This document shows positions 17,409 through 25,355 of a DNA stretch of 64,000 nucleotides, piece after piece. A program made the translations under genes and the position numbers. How positions within the stretch are numbered: the first letter of the stretch is position 1; each line of letters begins with the position of its first letter. This stretch comes from Peristeroidobacter agariperforans. GTDB lineage: Bacteria; Pseudomonadota; Gammaproteobacteria; Steroidobacterales; Steroidobacteraceae. Below the pieces are notes generated by a model. That model did not search any database, was not told where the DNA came from, and was given only the letters and a program-made list of their open reading frames with translations. The DNA lies in assembly GCF_004138335.1 (NCBI RefSeq), contig NZ_RYFW01000002.1, positions 415,501 through 479,500 of the forward strand, in the 5' to 3' direction.

Positions 17409-18230
17409 ATGACCAAAGCAAATGCGCTCCCCATCGGGGTGTTCGACTCCGGTGTCGGCGGGCTGACAGTGCTCCGCGCGCTTCGACAACGCCTGCCCAA
17501 CGAGCAATTCATTTATCTCGGCGATACCGCGCGCTTGCCCTACGGCACGAAGAGCGCCGACTCGGTGCTGCGGTATTCGATCCAGGCTGCCGAGTTCCTG
17601 GTCAACCAGGGCATCAAGTATCTGGTGATCGCCTGTAACACCGCGTCGTCGGTCGCGGTCGAACCGTTGCGTGAGCGCTTCGCGCCCATGCCGGTCATCG
17701 GCGTGATTGAGCCGGGGTCCATTGCGGGGTGCGCGGCGTCCAAAAGCGGCCACATCGCGGTGCTGGCGACGGAGGGCACGGTGCGAGGCGGCGCCTATCA
17801 GCGCGCTATCGCTCGGTTAGAACCCAACGCGCGGGTGAGGGCGCAGGCGTGTTCGCTGTTCGTGGCCTTGGCGGAGGAGGGATGGACGGACGGCGCCATC
17901 GCCGAAGCCATCGCGCACCGTTATGTTGACGAGTTGTTTCGCAACGATTCGCAAATCGACACGTTGTTGCTCGGCTGTACTCACTTCCCAGTGCTCGCAG
18001 CGGCGTTGCGCGTAGTCATCGGGCCGTCGATCACGATCGTCGATTCCGCGGAAACGACGGCGCGCGCCGTGCAGGCGGAATTGATCGATCGAGGATTGTT
18101 GAATACAGCGGGGCCCGCGTCAGCGCCGGTTCTGCAAGCCACGGATAGTCCGGAACGCTTTGCGCGCGTGGGCAGCCGATTTTTGGGGGAGTCGTTCGAC
18201 GCGAGCCGGGTCGAGCTGGTCGATCTATAA
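17409..18230 (+). CDS. murI: Glutamate racemase
   Basis: 273 residues. The cytoplasmic enzyme makes D-glutamate for peptidoglycan. The N-terminal motif GVFDSGVGGLTVLRALR, the first catalytic Cys in VIACNTASS, and the second in LLGCTHFPVL, preceded by DTLL, are all present. The conserved GDTARLPYG motif is seen near residue 37. The length fits the family. The gene is isolated between the hairpin stack and the convergent GGDEF gene. Confidence 0.96.
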   Translation: MTKANALPIGVFDSGVGGLTVLRALRQRLPNEQFIYLGDTARLPYGTKSADSVLRYSIQAAEFLVNQGIKYLVIACNTASSVAVEPLRERFAPMPVIGVIEPGSIAGCAASKSGHIAVLATEGTVRGGAYQRAIARLEPNARVRAQACSLFVALAEEGWTDGAIAEAIAHRYVDELFRNDSQIDTLLLGCTHFPVLAAALRVVIGPSITIVDSAETTARAVQAELIDRGLLNTAGPASAPVLQATDSPERFARVGSRFLGESFDASRVELVDL

Positions 18231-18257
18231 ACGCGGGATTGGGTATCCCGCGGCGCT

Positions 18258-19796
18258 TTAAGTGCGAGCGGCGACCGAGCTGCGACGCGAAGTCGGCAGT
18301 TCGTCATAGCATTCCACGCGATTGCGGCCGCAGAGCTTCGCGGCGTAGAGCGCGTGGTCAGCAGCTTCCAGCAGCGCAAGCGTGCTCGGGAAACGCTGGT
18401 TGGTCGTATACGTCGCGACACCGATCGATGCGGTGACGTGAACACCCGCGACGCTGTCACCTCCGTGTTCAGCACCGGCGAGCGCCGCGAGAATTCGTTG
18501 CGCGACCTGGCGCGCGATCGCGCGGTCAGTGCTCGGCAGTACAACGATAAATTCCTCTCCACCGAAACGCGCGACGAGATCGCTGCCGCGGACCACGCCT
18601 TGAATCGCTTGCGCGCAGCTGTGCAGTACTTTGTCGCCGATGGGCGTGCCGTACTTTTCGTTGATCAGTTTGAAGCGATCGAGATCGACGTGCGCGACGC
18701 TCAAGTCACGGCCGAACACCACGGCTTGTGTGAACTCGCGATCGAGCATGCGATCCAGCCACGGCCGGTTGAGTACGCCGGTCAGCGGGTCGCGACGGCT
18801 CGAGTCTTCCGCCTCTTCGGTGCGAGTCTGCAGGGCGCTGGTCGTGGCCTGCAGGTTGGTGACCTCCTGCAGGGCGTGCAGATTCCTGACTGCCAGGAGC
18901 TCGCGCGCTTCGGCTAGCAGGTTGTCGGCGTCATCCGCTTCGAGGATGGGCGTCTCGTACAGGGCTTCCGTTTCTGGAATCAGACTGAGAATGCGCGCGA
19001 CTACTTCATTGAAGTGCTCGTGGCTCATGCTCAGCAGACGATGGGCCCGTTGCGCGAGCGCAGGCACCGAGTTCGCGCGATCCGGGGACAGCACCGCCTC
19101 GGCGAGATCGCTGCCGAGTGCGACGCAACGTGCGAACTGACCTTCCTCGGTGGTCCACGCGAACAGCTGCGGCGAATGGCTGGCCTCGACCGGCTTGCAC
19201 AGCCGCTCGGGCAGATTCCATGCGCGCAACATCATCGCGGTGTAGTAGGAGTGGTCTTTGCCGAGCTTGGCAATTTCGTAGGCCACCCAATCGGCATGCG
19301 TCGCTTTCTGCGGCAGCTGGCTGTAGAAGTCGCGCGCGGCGCGGTCCAAGGCCAACACGCCCATGTCCTGGAGCATCGCTGCCAGGAAAACGTCTTCTGG
19401 ATGCCCGGTTTTCACAGCTTCGCTGAAAGCGCGAGCAGCGGTCGCGCCCAACAGCGCGCGGCGCCAGAAACGGCTGTAGTCGATGCCGGTTGCGCGGAGC
19501 GCGCGCATCGAGGAAACCAGCGAAAAGCTCAGCGCCAGGGTCAGTGCGGCGTTCAGGCCGATGATGACCAGCGCCTGGCGCAGGTTTTGGCTGGGGCGGC
19601 GTTGTGCGTAAAATGCCGAGTTCGCGATGCGCAGGATCTTGGCCGTCATGGCCGGATCGCGACCGACGGCGGTGGCCACCTTGGCCATCTCGATGTCCGG
19701 ATCGCGCGCGAGCGCGATGATCTCAGTCGCCACCTGCGGCGGACTGGGAAAATCGACCTGCGCTCTCAAGCGTTGTTCGAGGTCCTGGGGCAGCAT
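18258..19796 (-). CDS. HDOD domain-GGDEF diguanylate cyclase
   Basis: 512 residues. An N-terminal HDOD domain (about 15-210; DFPSPPQVATEIIALARDPD, ILRIANSAFY) is joined by a helical linker to a GGDEF domain from about 335. The active motif is FGGEEF, with an I-site RGSD five residues before it, so it should be an active, product-inhibited c-di-GMP synthase. HDOD domains act as signalling or scaffold domains. The ATG at 19796 is clear. It is divergent from the tRNA-tuf operon and convergent with murI. The PilZ protein at 15754 is a possible effector of its product. Confidence 0.93.
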   Translation of the reverse strand: MLPQDLEQRLRAQVDFPSPPQVATEIIALARDPDIEMAKVATAVGRDPAMTAKILRIANSAFYAQRRPSQNLRQALVIIGLNAALTLALSFSLVSSMRALRATGIDYSRFWRRALLGATAARAFSEAVKTGHPEDVFLAAMLQDMGVLALDRAARDFYSQLPQKATHADWVAYEIAKLGKDHSYYTAMMLRAWNLPERLCKPVEASHSPQLFAWTTEEGQFARCVALGSDLAEAVLSPDRANSVPALAQRAHRLLSMSHEHFNEVVARILSLIPETEALYETPILEADDADNLLAEARELLAVRNLHALQEVTNLQATTSALQTRTEEAEDSSRRDPLTGVLNRPWLDRMLDREFTQAVVFGRDLSVAHVDLDRFKLINEKYGTPIGDKVLHSCAQAIQGVVRGSDLVARFGGEEFIVVLPSTDRAIARQVAQRILAALAGAEHGGDSVAGVHVTASIGVATYTTNQRFPSTLALLEAADHALYAAKLCGRNRVECYDELPTSRRSSVAART

Positions 19797-19930
19797 AAAC
19801 CCGCGTCCATTGAGCTGCGTTTCGAATACGGGACGCGCCCGAATGGCGCTGTCGGGCCCTGTATCGGCGCGCGGCGAGATGACTTAAGCGGGAATTTTGC
19901 TTCGAGGCGTCAAACAAACCTCGGTTGCTG

Positions 19931-19959
19931 TTGACACTCAATAGGTTGGCGAAGAGAAT
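19931..19959 (+). promoter_or_regulatory. Probable sigma-70 promoter of the tRNA-tufB operon
   Basis: TTGACA at 19931-19936 and GAGAAT at 19954-19959 are separated by 17 bases. The -35 is perfect and the -10 matches at four of six positions. The following GC-rich segment (GCCCGG) before the first tRNA resembles a stringent-control discriminator. Confidence 0.65.
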
Positions 19960-19978
19960 GCCCGGCTCTTATGTCCGC

Positions 19979-20064
19979 GGAGGGGTACCCAAGCGGCCAA
20001 CGGGGGCAGACTGTAAATCTGCTGGCTTATGCCTTCGTAGGTTCGAATCCTACCCCCTCCACCA
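19979..20064 (+). tRNA. tRNA-Tyr (GTA)
   Basis: 86 bases including an encoded CCA. Acceptor GGAGGGG pairs with CCCCTCC. The anticodon GTA is at 20013-20015 inside CTGTAAA. The long variable arm of a class II tRNA and the GGTTCGAATCC T arm are present. It is the first member of a Tyr-Gly-Thr tRNA cluster before tuf, as in the E. coli tufB operon. Confidence 0.97.
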
Positions 20065-20073
20065 CTCCTCGAG

Positions 20074-20147
<74 letters not shown>

Positions 20148-20223
20148 TTGCGCTGACCGCGATGAGTCGAGTACGGCGGATATAAGAAGATAGATAGACA
20201 GATTGATAGGTAGTTGAAGGGTC

Positions 20224-20299
<76 letters not shown>

Positions 20300-20365
20300 C
20301 TCGCCATGTTGACTGGTTCGTGTTTGCCATCTCGAATAAGTGAACCTAGATAGAGGAACGCCGCT

Positions 20366-21556
20366 GTGGCCAAAGAGAAGTTTGAACGCACCAAGCCGCA
20401 CGTGAACGTAGGCACCATCGGCCACGTCGACCATGGCAAGACCACGTTGACGGCCGCGCTGACCAAGGTGATGGCGGAGAAGCACGGCGGCGAGTTCAAG
20501 GCGTACGACCAGATCGACAAGGCGCCCGAAGAGCGCGCTCGTGGTATCACGATCGCGACGGCGCACGTGGAGTACACCTCGGATGCGCGTCACTACGCGC
20601 ACGTGGACTGCCCGGGCCACGCCGACTACGTGAAGAACATGATCACGGGCGCTGCCCAGATGGACGGCGCGATTCTGGTGTGCTCGGCCGCTGACGGCCC
20701 GATGCCGCAGACGCGCGAGCACATCCTGCTGGCCCGTCAGGTCGGCGTGCCGTACATCGTGGTGTTCCTGAACAAGGCGGACATGGTCGATGACGCCGAG
20801 CTGCTCGAGCTGGTCGAGATGGAAGTGCGCGAGCTGCTGTCGAAGTACGACTTCCCTGGCGACACGACCCCGATCGTGAAGGGTTCGGCGCTGAAGGCGC
20901 TGGAAGGCGATCAGAGCCCGATCGGCGTGCCGGCGGTGATTCAGCTGGTGGCGGAGATGGACAAGTACATCCCGGTGCCGGAGCGTGCGATCGACGGCGC
21001 GTTCCTGATGCCGGTGGAAGACGTGTTCTCGATCTCCGGCCGCGGCACGGTGGTGACGGGTCGTATCGAGCGCGGCATCGTGAAGGTGAACGACGAAGTT
21101 GAAATCGTCGGCATCAAGGACACGCAGAAGACGACCTGCACGGGCGTGGAAATGTTCCGCAAGCTGCTGGATCAGGGCCAGGCCGGTGACAACGTGGGCG
21201 TGTTGCTGCGTGGCACGAAGCGCGAAGAAGTGGAGCGCGGCCAGGTGCTGTGCAAGCCCGGTTCGATCAAGCCGCACACGCAGTTCGAAGCTGAGGTGTA
21301 CGTGTTGACGAAGGAAGAGGGCGGCCGTCATACGCCGTTCTTCAAGGGCTATCGTCCGCAGTTCTACTTCCGTACGACGGACGTGACGGGCGCGGTGCAG
21401 TTGCCGGAAGGCGTCGAGATGGTCATGCCTGGCGACAACATCAAGATGGTGGTGGAGCTGATTGCGCCGATCGCGATGGAAGAAGGCCTGCGCTTCGCCA
21501 TCCGTGAAGGCGGCAAGACGGTCGGCGCCGGCGTCGTCGCGAAGATCATCAAGTAA
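20366..21556 (+). CDS. tuf: Elongation factor Tu (first copy)
   Basis: 396 residues. EF-Tu carries aminoacyl-tRNA to the ribosome as a GTP complex. The G motifs GHVDHGKT (19-26), DCPGH (81-85) and NKAD (136-139) are intact, and the protein ends VVAKIIK. It starts with GTG as in E. coli, after an AGAGGAA ribosome site. The protein is identical to that of 37127-38317. By eye the DNA differs only at two third-codon bases near the start. The shared leader TAGATAGAGGAACGCCGCT suggests gene conversion reaches into the 5' untranslated region. Confidence 0.98.
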   Translation: MAKEKFERTKPHVNVGTIGHVDHGKTTLTAALTKVMAEKHGGEFKAYDQIDKAPEERARGITIATAHVEYTSDARHYAHVDCPGHADYVKNMITGAAQMDGAILVCSAADGPMPQTREHILLARQVGVPYIVVFLNKADMVDDAELLELVEMEVRELLSKYDFPGDTTPIVKGSALKALEGDQSPIGVPAVIQLVAEMDKYIPVPERAIDGAFLMPVEDVFSISGRGTVVTGRIERGIVKVNDEVEIVGIKDTQKTTCTGVEMFRKLLDQGQAGDNVGVLLRGTKREEVERGQVLCKPGSIKPHTQFEAEVYVLTKEEGGRHTPFFKGYRPQFYFRTTDVTGAVQLPEGVEMVMPGDNIKMVVELIAPIAMEEGLRFAIREGGKTVGAGVVAKIIK

Positions 21557-21570
21557 GCGGTTGATCGGGG

Positions 21571-21590
21571 CGGAGGCCGTTCGGCCTCCG
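21571..21590 (+). terminator. Hairpin after the first tuf gene
   Basis: CGGAGGCCGTTCGGCCTCCG is a perfect inverted repeat 14 bases after the tuf stop. The bases after it (TCTCCTATTG) are only weakly U-rich, so it may act as a partial terminator or an mRNA processing signal before tRNA-Trp and secE. Confidence 0.5.
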
Positions 21591-21608
21591 TCTCCTATTG
21601 AAAAGTCT

Positions 21609-21684
21609 AGGCCAGTAGCTCAATTGGCAGAGCGGCGGTCTCCAAAACCGCAGGTTGGGGGTTCGATTCCCTCCTGGCCTGCCA
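21609..21684 (+). tRNA. tRNA-Trp (CCA)
   Basis: 76 bases with encoded CCA end. Acceptor AGGCCAG pairs with CTGGCCT. The anticodon CCA is at 21642-21644 in loop CTCCAAA. It sits between tuf and secE, the usual place in gamma- and betaproteobacteria. Confidence 0.97.
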
Positions 21685-21712
21685 GACTCGGCAACACGAA
21701 CGCAGTTACGTA

Positions 21713-22090
21713 ATGACTGACCAAGTACAGGAAAATGCCACAGCGCTCGATGCGCTGAAGCTCGCTGCGGGCGTCGTCATTCTGGCGGCCGGCATCGCGG
21801 GCTTCTATTGGCTGGTCGATCTGCCGATCTGGTTGCGCTGGATCATCGTGCTGGCGGCTCTGATCGCCGGTGCGTTGGTCAGTCTGCAGTCCTACCAGGG
21901 CAAGTCGTTCTGGCAGTTCGTGCAGAGCTCGCGCGTCGAGTTGCGCAAAGTGGTCTGGCCGAGCACCCAGGAGACCTGGCAGGTCACCCTGGTGGTGTTC
22001 GTCATGATCATCGTGCTCGGTTTGTTTTTCTGGGGCGTGGACACGCTGCTCGGCTTCCTCACGAAGTGGCTGACCGGGCGCGGAGGTTGA
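21713..22090 (+). CDS. secE: Preprotein translocase subunit SecE
   Basis: 125 residues with three predicted membrane spans (about 17-35, 40-60 and 95-117). The conserved cytoplasmic segment [18 protein letters not shown] lies before the last span. It forms the SecYEG channel in the inner membrane. This is the long, three-span proteobacterial form. It is one base apart from nusG, so the two are cotranscribed. Confidence 0.96.
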   Translation: MTDQVQENATALDALKLAAGVVILAAGIAGFYWLVDLPIWLRWIIVLAALIAGALVSLQSYQGKSFWQFVQSSRVELRKVVWPSTQETWQVTLVVFVMIIVLGLFFWGVDTLLGFLTKWLTGRGG

Positions 22091-22091
22091 C

Positions 22092-22625
22092 ATGGCTTTG
22101 CGTTGGTACGTCGTGCACGCCTATTCCAACTTCGAGCACCGCGTTGCGGAGGGCTTGAAGGACCGCATCAAGATGCAGGGCCTGCAGGACAAATTCGGCG
22201 AGATCCTGGTGCCGACCGAAGAAGTGGTCGAAATGCGCGACGGTCAGAAGCGCAAGAGCGAGCGCAAGTTCTATCCCGGTTACGTGCTGGTTCAGATGGA
22301 GATGGACGAAGCGACCTGGCACCTCGTGAAGGAAGTGCCGAAGGTGCTCGGCTTCATCGGCGGTACGCCGGAAAAGCCCGCGCCGATCACCGAGAAGGAA
22401 GCGATGAGCATCCTCCGGCGCGTCGAAGAGGGCATCGACAAGCCGAAGCCCAAAGTGCTGTTCGAGCCCGGCGAAGTGGTGCGCGTCATCGACGGCCCCT
22501 TCAACGACTTCAACGGCGTGGTCGAGTCGGTCAACTACGAAAAGAACCGCCTGCAAGTGGCGGTGCAGATCCTCGGCCGCTCGACGCCGGTGGAATTGGA
22601 TTTCAGTCAGGTCGAAAAGGCCTGA
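22092..22625 (+). CDS. nusG: Transcription termination/antitermination protein NusG
   Basis: 177 residues. The NGN domain starts [18 protein letters not shown], contacts RNA polymerase, and contains [13 protein letters not shown]. The C-terminal KOW domain ([16 protein letters not shown]) binds Rho or S10. The length is as in E. coli (181). A hairpin repeat element begins 15 bases after the stop. Confidence 0.97.
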   Translation: MALRWYVVHAYSNFEHRVAEGLKDRIKMQGLQDKFGEILVPTEEVVEMRDGQKRKSERKFYPGYVLVQMEMDEATWHLVKEVPKVLGFIGGTPEKPAPITEKEAMSILRRVEEGIDKPKPKVLFEPGEVVRVIDGPFNDFNGVVESVNYEKNRLQVAVQILGRSTPVELDFSQVEKA

Positions 22626-22640
22626 CAGGCGAAGTGATCA

Positions 22641-22737
22641 GCGGTTGGCGGTTGGCGGTTGGCGGTTGGTAAAGACGAAGAGCCAAGACTCTTGTTCTGA
22701 ACCAACCGCCAACCGCTAACCGCTAACCGCCAACCGC
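22641..22737. repeat. Heptad inverted-repeat element A (GCGGTTG arms)
   Basis: The left arm is four tandem GCGGTTG units (22641-22668). The right arm is five reverse-complement units mixing CCAACCG and CTAACCG (22702-22737). Between them is a core with AAGACGAAGAGC and CTCTTGTTCTGAA, itself self-complementary at GAAGAGC/CTCTTG. The same plan and core occur at 38696-38807. It sits between nusG and rplK, where transcripts would fold it into a long hairpin. Confidence 0.9.
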
Positions 22738-22796
22738 TTCTTTATTTAAACGATGGGGAGCCACTCGTAGAGTGGCGTTTGCACCCGGAGAGCATC

Positions 22797-23228
22797 ATGG
22801 CCAAGAAAGTCACTGGCTATATCAAACTGCAGATCCCTGCAGGCCAGGCGAACCCGAGCCCGCCGGTCGGTCCGGCGCTGGGTCAGCAGGGCGTCAACAT
22901 CATGGAATTCTGCAAAGCGTTCAACGCGCAGACGCAGAGCTTGGAAAAGGGTCTGCCGACCCCAGTTGTGATCACTGTCTACAGCGATCGCAGCTTCACC
23001 TTCATTCTCAAGACGCCGCCGGCGTCGGTGCTGATCCGCAAGGCCATCGGCATTGAGAAAGGCAGCGGCGCGCCCAATACCAACAAGGTCGGCAAGATCA
23101 GCCGCAAACAGCTCGAAGACGTCGCCAAGATCAAGCAGCCGGATCTGACGGCCGCGGATCTGGAAGCCGCAGTTCGCACCGTTGCGGGCACTGCGCGCAG
23201 CATGGGCGTTGACGTGGAGGGCGTGTGA
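22797..23228 (+). CDS. rplK: 50S ribosomal protein L11
   Basis: 143 residues. It starts [20 protein letters not shown] with the [12 protein letters not shown] motif, and its C-terminal domain binds 23S rRNA at the GTPase centre. The ATG at 22797 follows CCCGGAG. The frame extends six codons upstream without similarity. A small hairpin (GCCACTC/GAGTGGC) lies 20 bases before the start. It is one base apart from rplA. Confidence 0.97.
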   Translation: MAKKVTGYIKLQIPAGQANPSPPVGPALGQQGVNIMEFCKAFNAQTQSLEKGLPTPVVITVYSDRSFTFILKTPPASVLIRKAIGIEKGSGAPNTNKVGKISRKQLEDVAKIKQPDLTAADLEAAVRTVAGTARSMGVDVEGV

Positions 23229-23229
23229 C

Positions 23230-23925
23230 ATGCCATTCGTAGCTAAGCGTTTGAAGGCCTGGTCGAACAAGATTGAGCCGGGCAAGGTGTATCCGATCGA
23301 CGTGGCCCTGGGTCTCGTGCAGGAATTCGCCAAGGCGAAGTTCGCAGAGTCCGTCGACGTGGCCGTGAACCTCGGCATCGATGCCTCGAAGTCGGACCAG
23401 CAGGTCCGCGGTTCGACGGTGATGCCGAACGGCATCGGCAAGACGGTGCGTGTCGCCGTGTTCACCTCCGGCAAGAACCAGGATGCGGCCCGCGCCGCCG
23501 GCGCCGACATCGTCGGCCTGGAAGACCTCGCCGAGAAGGTGAAGGCCGGCCAGATGGACTTCGACGTGGTGGTCGCTTCTCCGGATGCGATGCGCGTCGT
23601 CGGTCAGCTCGGTCAGATCCTCGGTCCTCGCGGCCTGATGCCGAACCCGAAAGTCGGCACCGTGACGCCGAACGTCGCTGACGCCGTCAAGAACGCCAAG
23701 GCCGGTCAGGTGCGTTACCGCTCCGACAAGGCCGGTGTCGTTCACTGCACGATCGGCAAGGCGAATTTCGACGCGGCCAAGCTCAAGGAAAATCTGCAAG
23801 CGTTGCTCGCGGACCTGCAGAAGGCGAAGCCCGCCGCCGCCAAGGGCATCTATCTGAAGAAGATCTCCGTGTCTTCGACGATGGGTCCGGGCGTGCCGGT
23901 CGAGCAGTCGTCACTGTCGATCTAA
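23230..23925 (+). CDS. rplA: 50S ribosomal protein L1
   Basis: 231 residues. It contains the signature [15 protein letters not shown] and the C-terminal MGPGVPVEQ. It binds 23S rRNA at the L1 stalk and in many bacteria represses its own L11-L1 message. The ATG at 23230 gives the standard length; the frame is open from 23182 but that part overlaps rplK. Confidence 0.97.
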   Translation: MPFVAKRLKAWSNKIEPGKVYPIDVALGLVQEFAKAKFAESVDVAVNLGIDASKSDQQVRGSTVMPNGIGKTVRVAVFTSGKNQDAARAAGADIVGLEDLAEKVKAGQMDFDVVVASPDAMRVVGQLGQILGPRGLMPNPKVGTVTPNVADAVKNAKAGQVRYRSDKAGVVHCTIGKANFDAAKLKENLQALLADLQKAKPAAAKGIYLKKISVSSTMGPGVPVEQSSLSI

Positions 23926-23940
23926 GTTGTTTCCGAGCGG

Positions 23941-23962
23941 GCACTCACTTCGCAGTGAGTGC
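23941..23962 (+). terminator. Hairpin after rplA
   Basis: GCACTCACT pairs perfectly with AGTGAGTGC around a TCGC loop, 16 bases after the rplA stop. No clear U-run follows, so it is more likely a partial terminator or processing site between the L11 and L10 units. Confidence 0.5.
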
Positions 23963-23978
23963 TCGCTGTTGATTGATG

Positions 23979-24056
23979 AAGCCTGTCGCGAGACAGGCCA
24001 CATCGAAGACCGCAGGTGGAATGTGAGTTCCTTAATGAGGCCTGCGCAGATGGTGT
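23979..24056 (+). promoter_or_regulatory. L10 leader (autoregulatory mRNA element of rplJL)
   Basis: A helix GCCTGTC/GACAGGC is followed by CGAAGACCGCAGG, CTTAAT and CCTGCGCAGATGGTG. This is the order and near-identical sequence of the E. coli L10 leader (CGAAGACCGCAGG, CTTAAT, CCTGCGTAGACGGTG). The complex of L10 with L7/L12 binds this fold to shut off rplJ translation. Between it and rplJ further helices are visible at 24072-24085, 24109-24141 and 24147-24168; these could expose or hide the rplJ ribosome site. Confidence 0.9.
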
Positions 24057-24203
24057 TACCTGAATCGGCCGTTCCCAAATGGGAATTTCCCGCTGAAGGG
24101 CGCCGTCAGACCGCACTTCCCGGCAACGGGAAAAGGCGGTCAGGGTGGATGCGAAAGGAGGCGCATCCGTTCGTGTTAACGCTCTTCACGCCAGGAGGAA
24201 ATC

Positions 24204-24734
24204 ATGGCGCTCAGACTCGATGACAAGAAGGCGCTGGTAGCCGAAGTCGCCGCGGTAGCTGCAACTGCGCAGTCCGTGGTGGCCGCGGAATACCGTGGGC
24301 TAAAGGTTTCGCAGATGACCGATCTGCGGACCAAGGCTCGCAAATCCGGTGTCTACCTGCGAGTGGTGAAGAACACGTTGGCCCGCAAGGCGATCGCCGG
24401 CACTCAATTCGAAGTGGTCGGCAAGAGCCTGAAAGGCCCGCTGGTTCTCGCGTTCTCGAAGGATGACCCGGGTGCTGCTGCCCGACTGGTCAAGGACTTC
24501 GCAAAGACCAACGACAAGCTGGTGACGACCGTAGTGTCGCTCGGCGGCGCGTTGCTCACGGCGAAGGACCTGGACCGGGTCGCCAGCCTGCCGACGCTCG
24601 AAGCGGCTCGCGCATCCCTGTTGGGACTGCTGCAGGCCCCGATGAGTCAGTTTGTCCGCACGATCAACGAACCTCACGCCCAGTTGGTGCGTGTGTTGGC
24701 CGCGCAGAAGGACAAGCTCGGCGCGACGGCTTAA
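24204..24734 (+). CDS. rplJ: 50S ribosomal protein L10
   Basis: 176 residues, starting MALRLDDKKALVAEVAAVA and carrying the rRNA-binding YRGLKVSQMTDLR region. Its C-terminal helix anchors L7/L12 dimers at the stalk base. A strong AGGAGGA site precedes the ATG. Expression is expected to be controlled through the L10 leader upstream. Confidence 0.97.
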   Translation: MALRLDDKKALVAEVAAVAATAQSVVAAEYRGLKVSQMTDLRTKARKSGVYLRVVKNTLARKAIAGTQFEVVGKSLKGPLVLAFSKDDPGAAARLVKDFAKTNDKLVTTVVSLGGALLTAKDLDRVASLPTLEAARASLLGLLQAPMSQFVRTINEPHAQLVRVLAAQKDKLGATA

Positions 24735-24788
24735 GCCGCCCGCCCGATTCGATTACGGTTACATCATCTAACTATTGGAGTTATTCAA

Positions 24789-25172
24789 ATGGCTATTTCG
24801 AAGGAAGAACTGATCGACGCGCTGTCCCAACTGAAGGTGTTGGAAGTGGTCGACCTGGTCAAGGCGCTGGAAGAGAAGTGGGGCGTGAGCGCCGCTGCTG
24901 CCGTCGCCGTTGCCGCGGCTCCTGCTGCCGGTGGCGCTGCCGCTCCGGCCGCCGAAGAGAAGACCGAGTTCAGCGTGACCATGACCAGCTTCGGCGCCAA
25001 CAAGGTCGGCGTCATCAAGGTCATCCGCGAGATCACGGGCCTGGGCTTGAAGGAAGCCAAGGACCTGGTCGAAGGCGTGCCCTCGCAGGTCAAGGACGGC
25101 GTGCCGAAGGCCGAAGCGGAATCGATCAAGAAGAAGCTGGAAGAGGCCGGCGCCGCTGCGGAGATCAAGTAA
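24789..25172 (+). CDS. rplL: 50S ribosomal protein L7/L12
   Basis: 127 residues. It has an N-terminal dimer domain, an Ala/Pro-rich hinge (about 36-56), and a C-terminal factor-binding domain with [20 protein letters not shown]. It forms the mobile ribosomal stalk that recruits EF-Tu and EF-G. It lies 54 bases after rplJ with its own GGAG site, fitting its higher stoichiometry. Confidence 0.98.
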   Translation: MAISKEELIDALSQLKVLEVVDLVKALEEKWGVSAAAAVAVAAAPAAGGAAAPAAEEKTEFSVTMTSFGANKVGVIKVIREITGLGLKEAKDLVEGVPSQVKDGVPKAEAESIKKKLEEAGAAAEIK

Positions 25173-25220
25173 TCTCGTTCGCGGAGTTTTGTTGAGCGTA
25201 CTTTTACCGGTACCTGGAAG

Positions 25221-25253
25221 GCGCGGCGGCGGAGCGGGCTCCGTCCGCCGTGC
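25221..25253 (+). terminator. Attenuator-like hairpin between rplL and rpoB
   Basis: A long GC-rich stem (GCGCGGCGGCGGAGC at 25221-25235 pairing with GCTCCGTCCGCCGTGC at 25238-25253, with a few mismatches) is followed by a pyrimidine-rich run ending TTGTCTTTT. E. coli has a partial terminator in the same place that lowers rpoBC relative to ribosomal protein synthesis; the same role is inferred here. Confidence 0.65.
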
Positions 25254-25355
25254 TTTCCTATTGTCTTTTGTGGCGGCGGCCCAACGTCGGGTGGCCTCCC
25301 CAGTTCAGTTTCGAAGCCCTGAACTCTCTAATCAGATTCGGCAAGGGTGACCCAG

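Noticed and set aside
22641-22737. Heptad repeats as a CRISPR array or telomere-like satellite
   Set aside because: The units are 7 bases without spacers and are arranged as inverted arms around a core; there are no cas genes.
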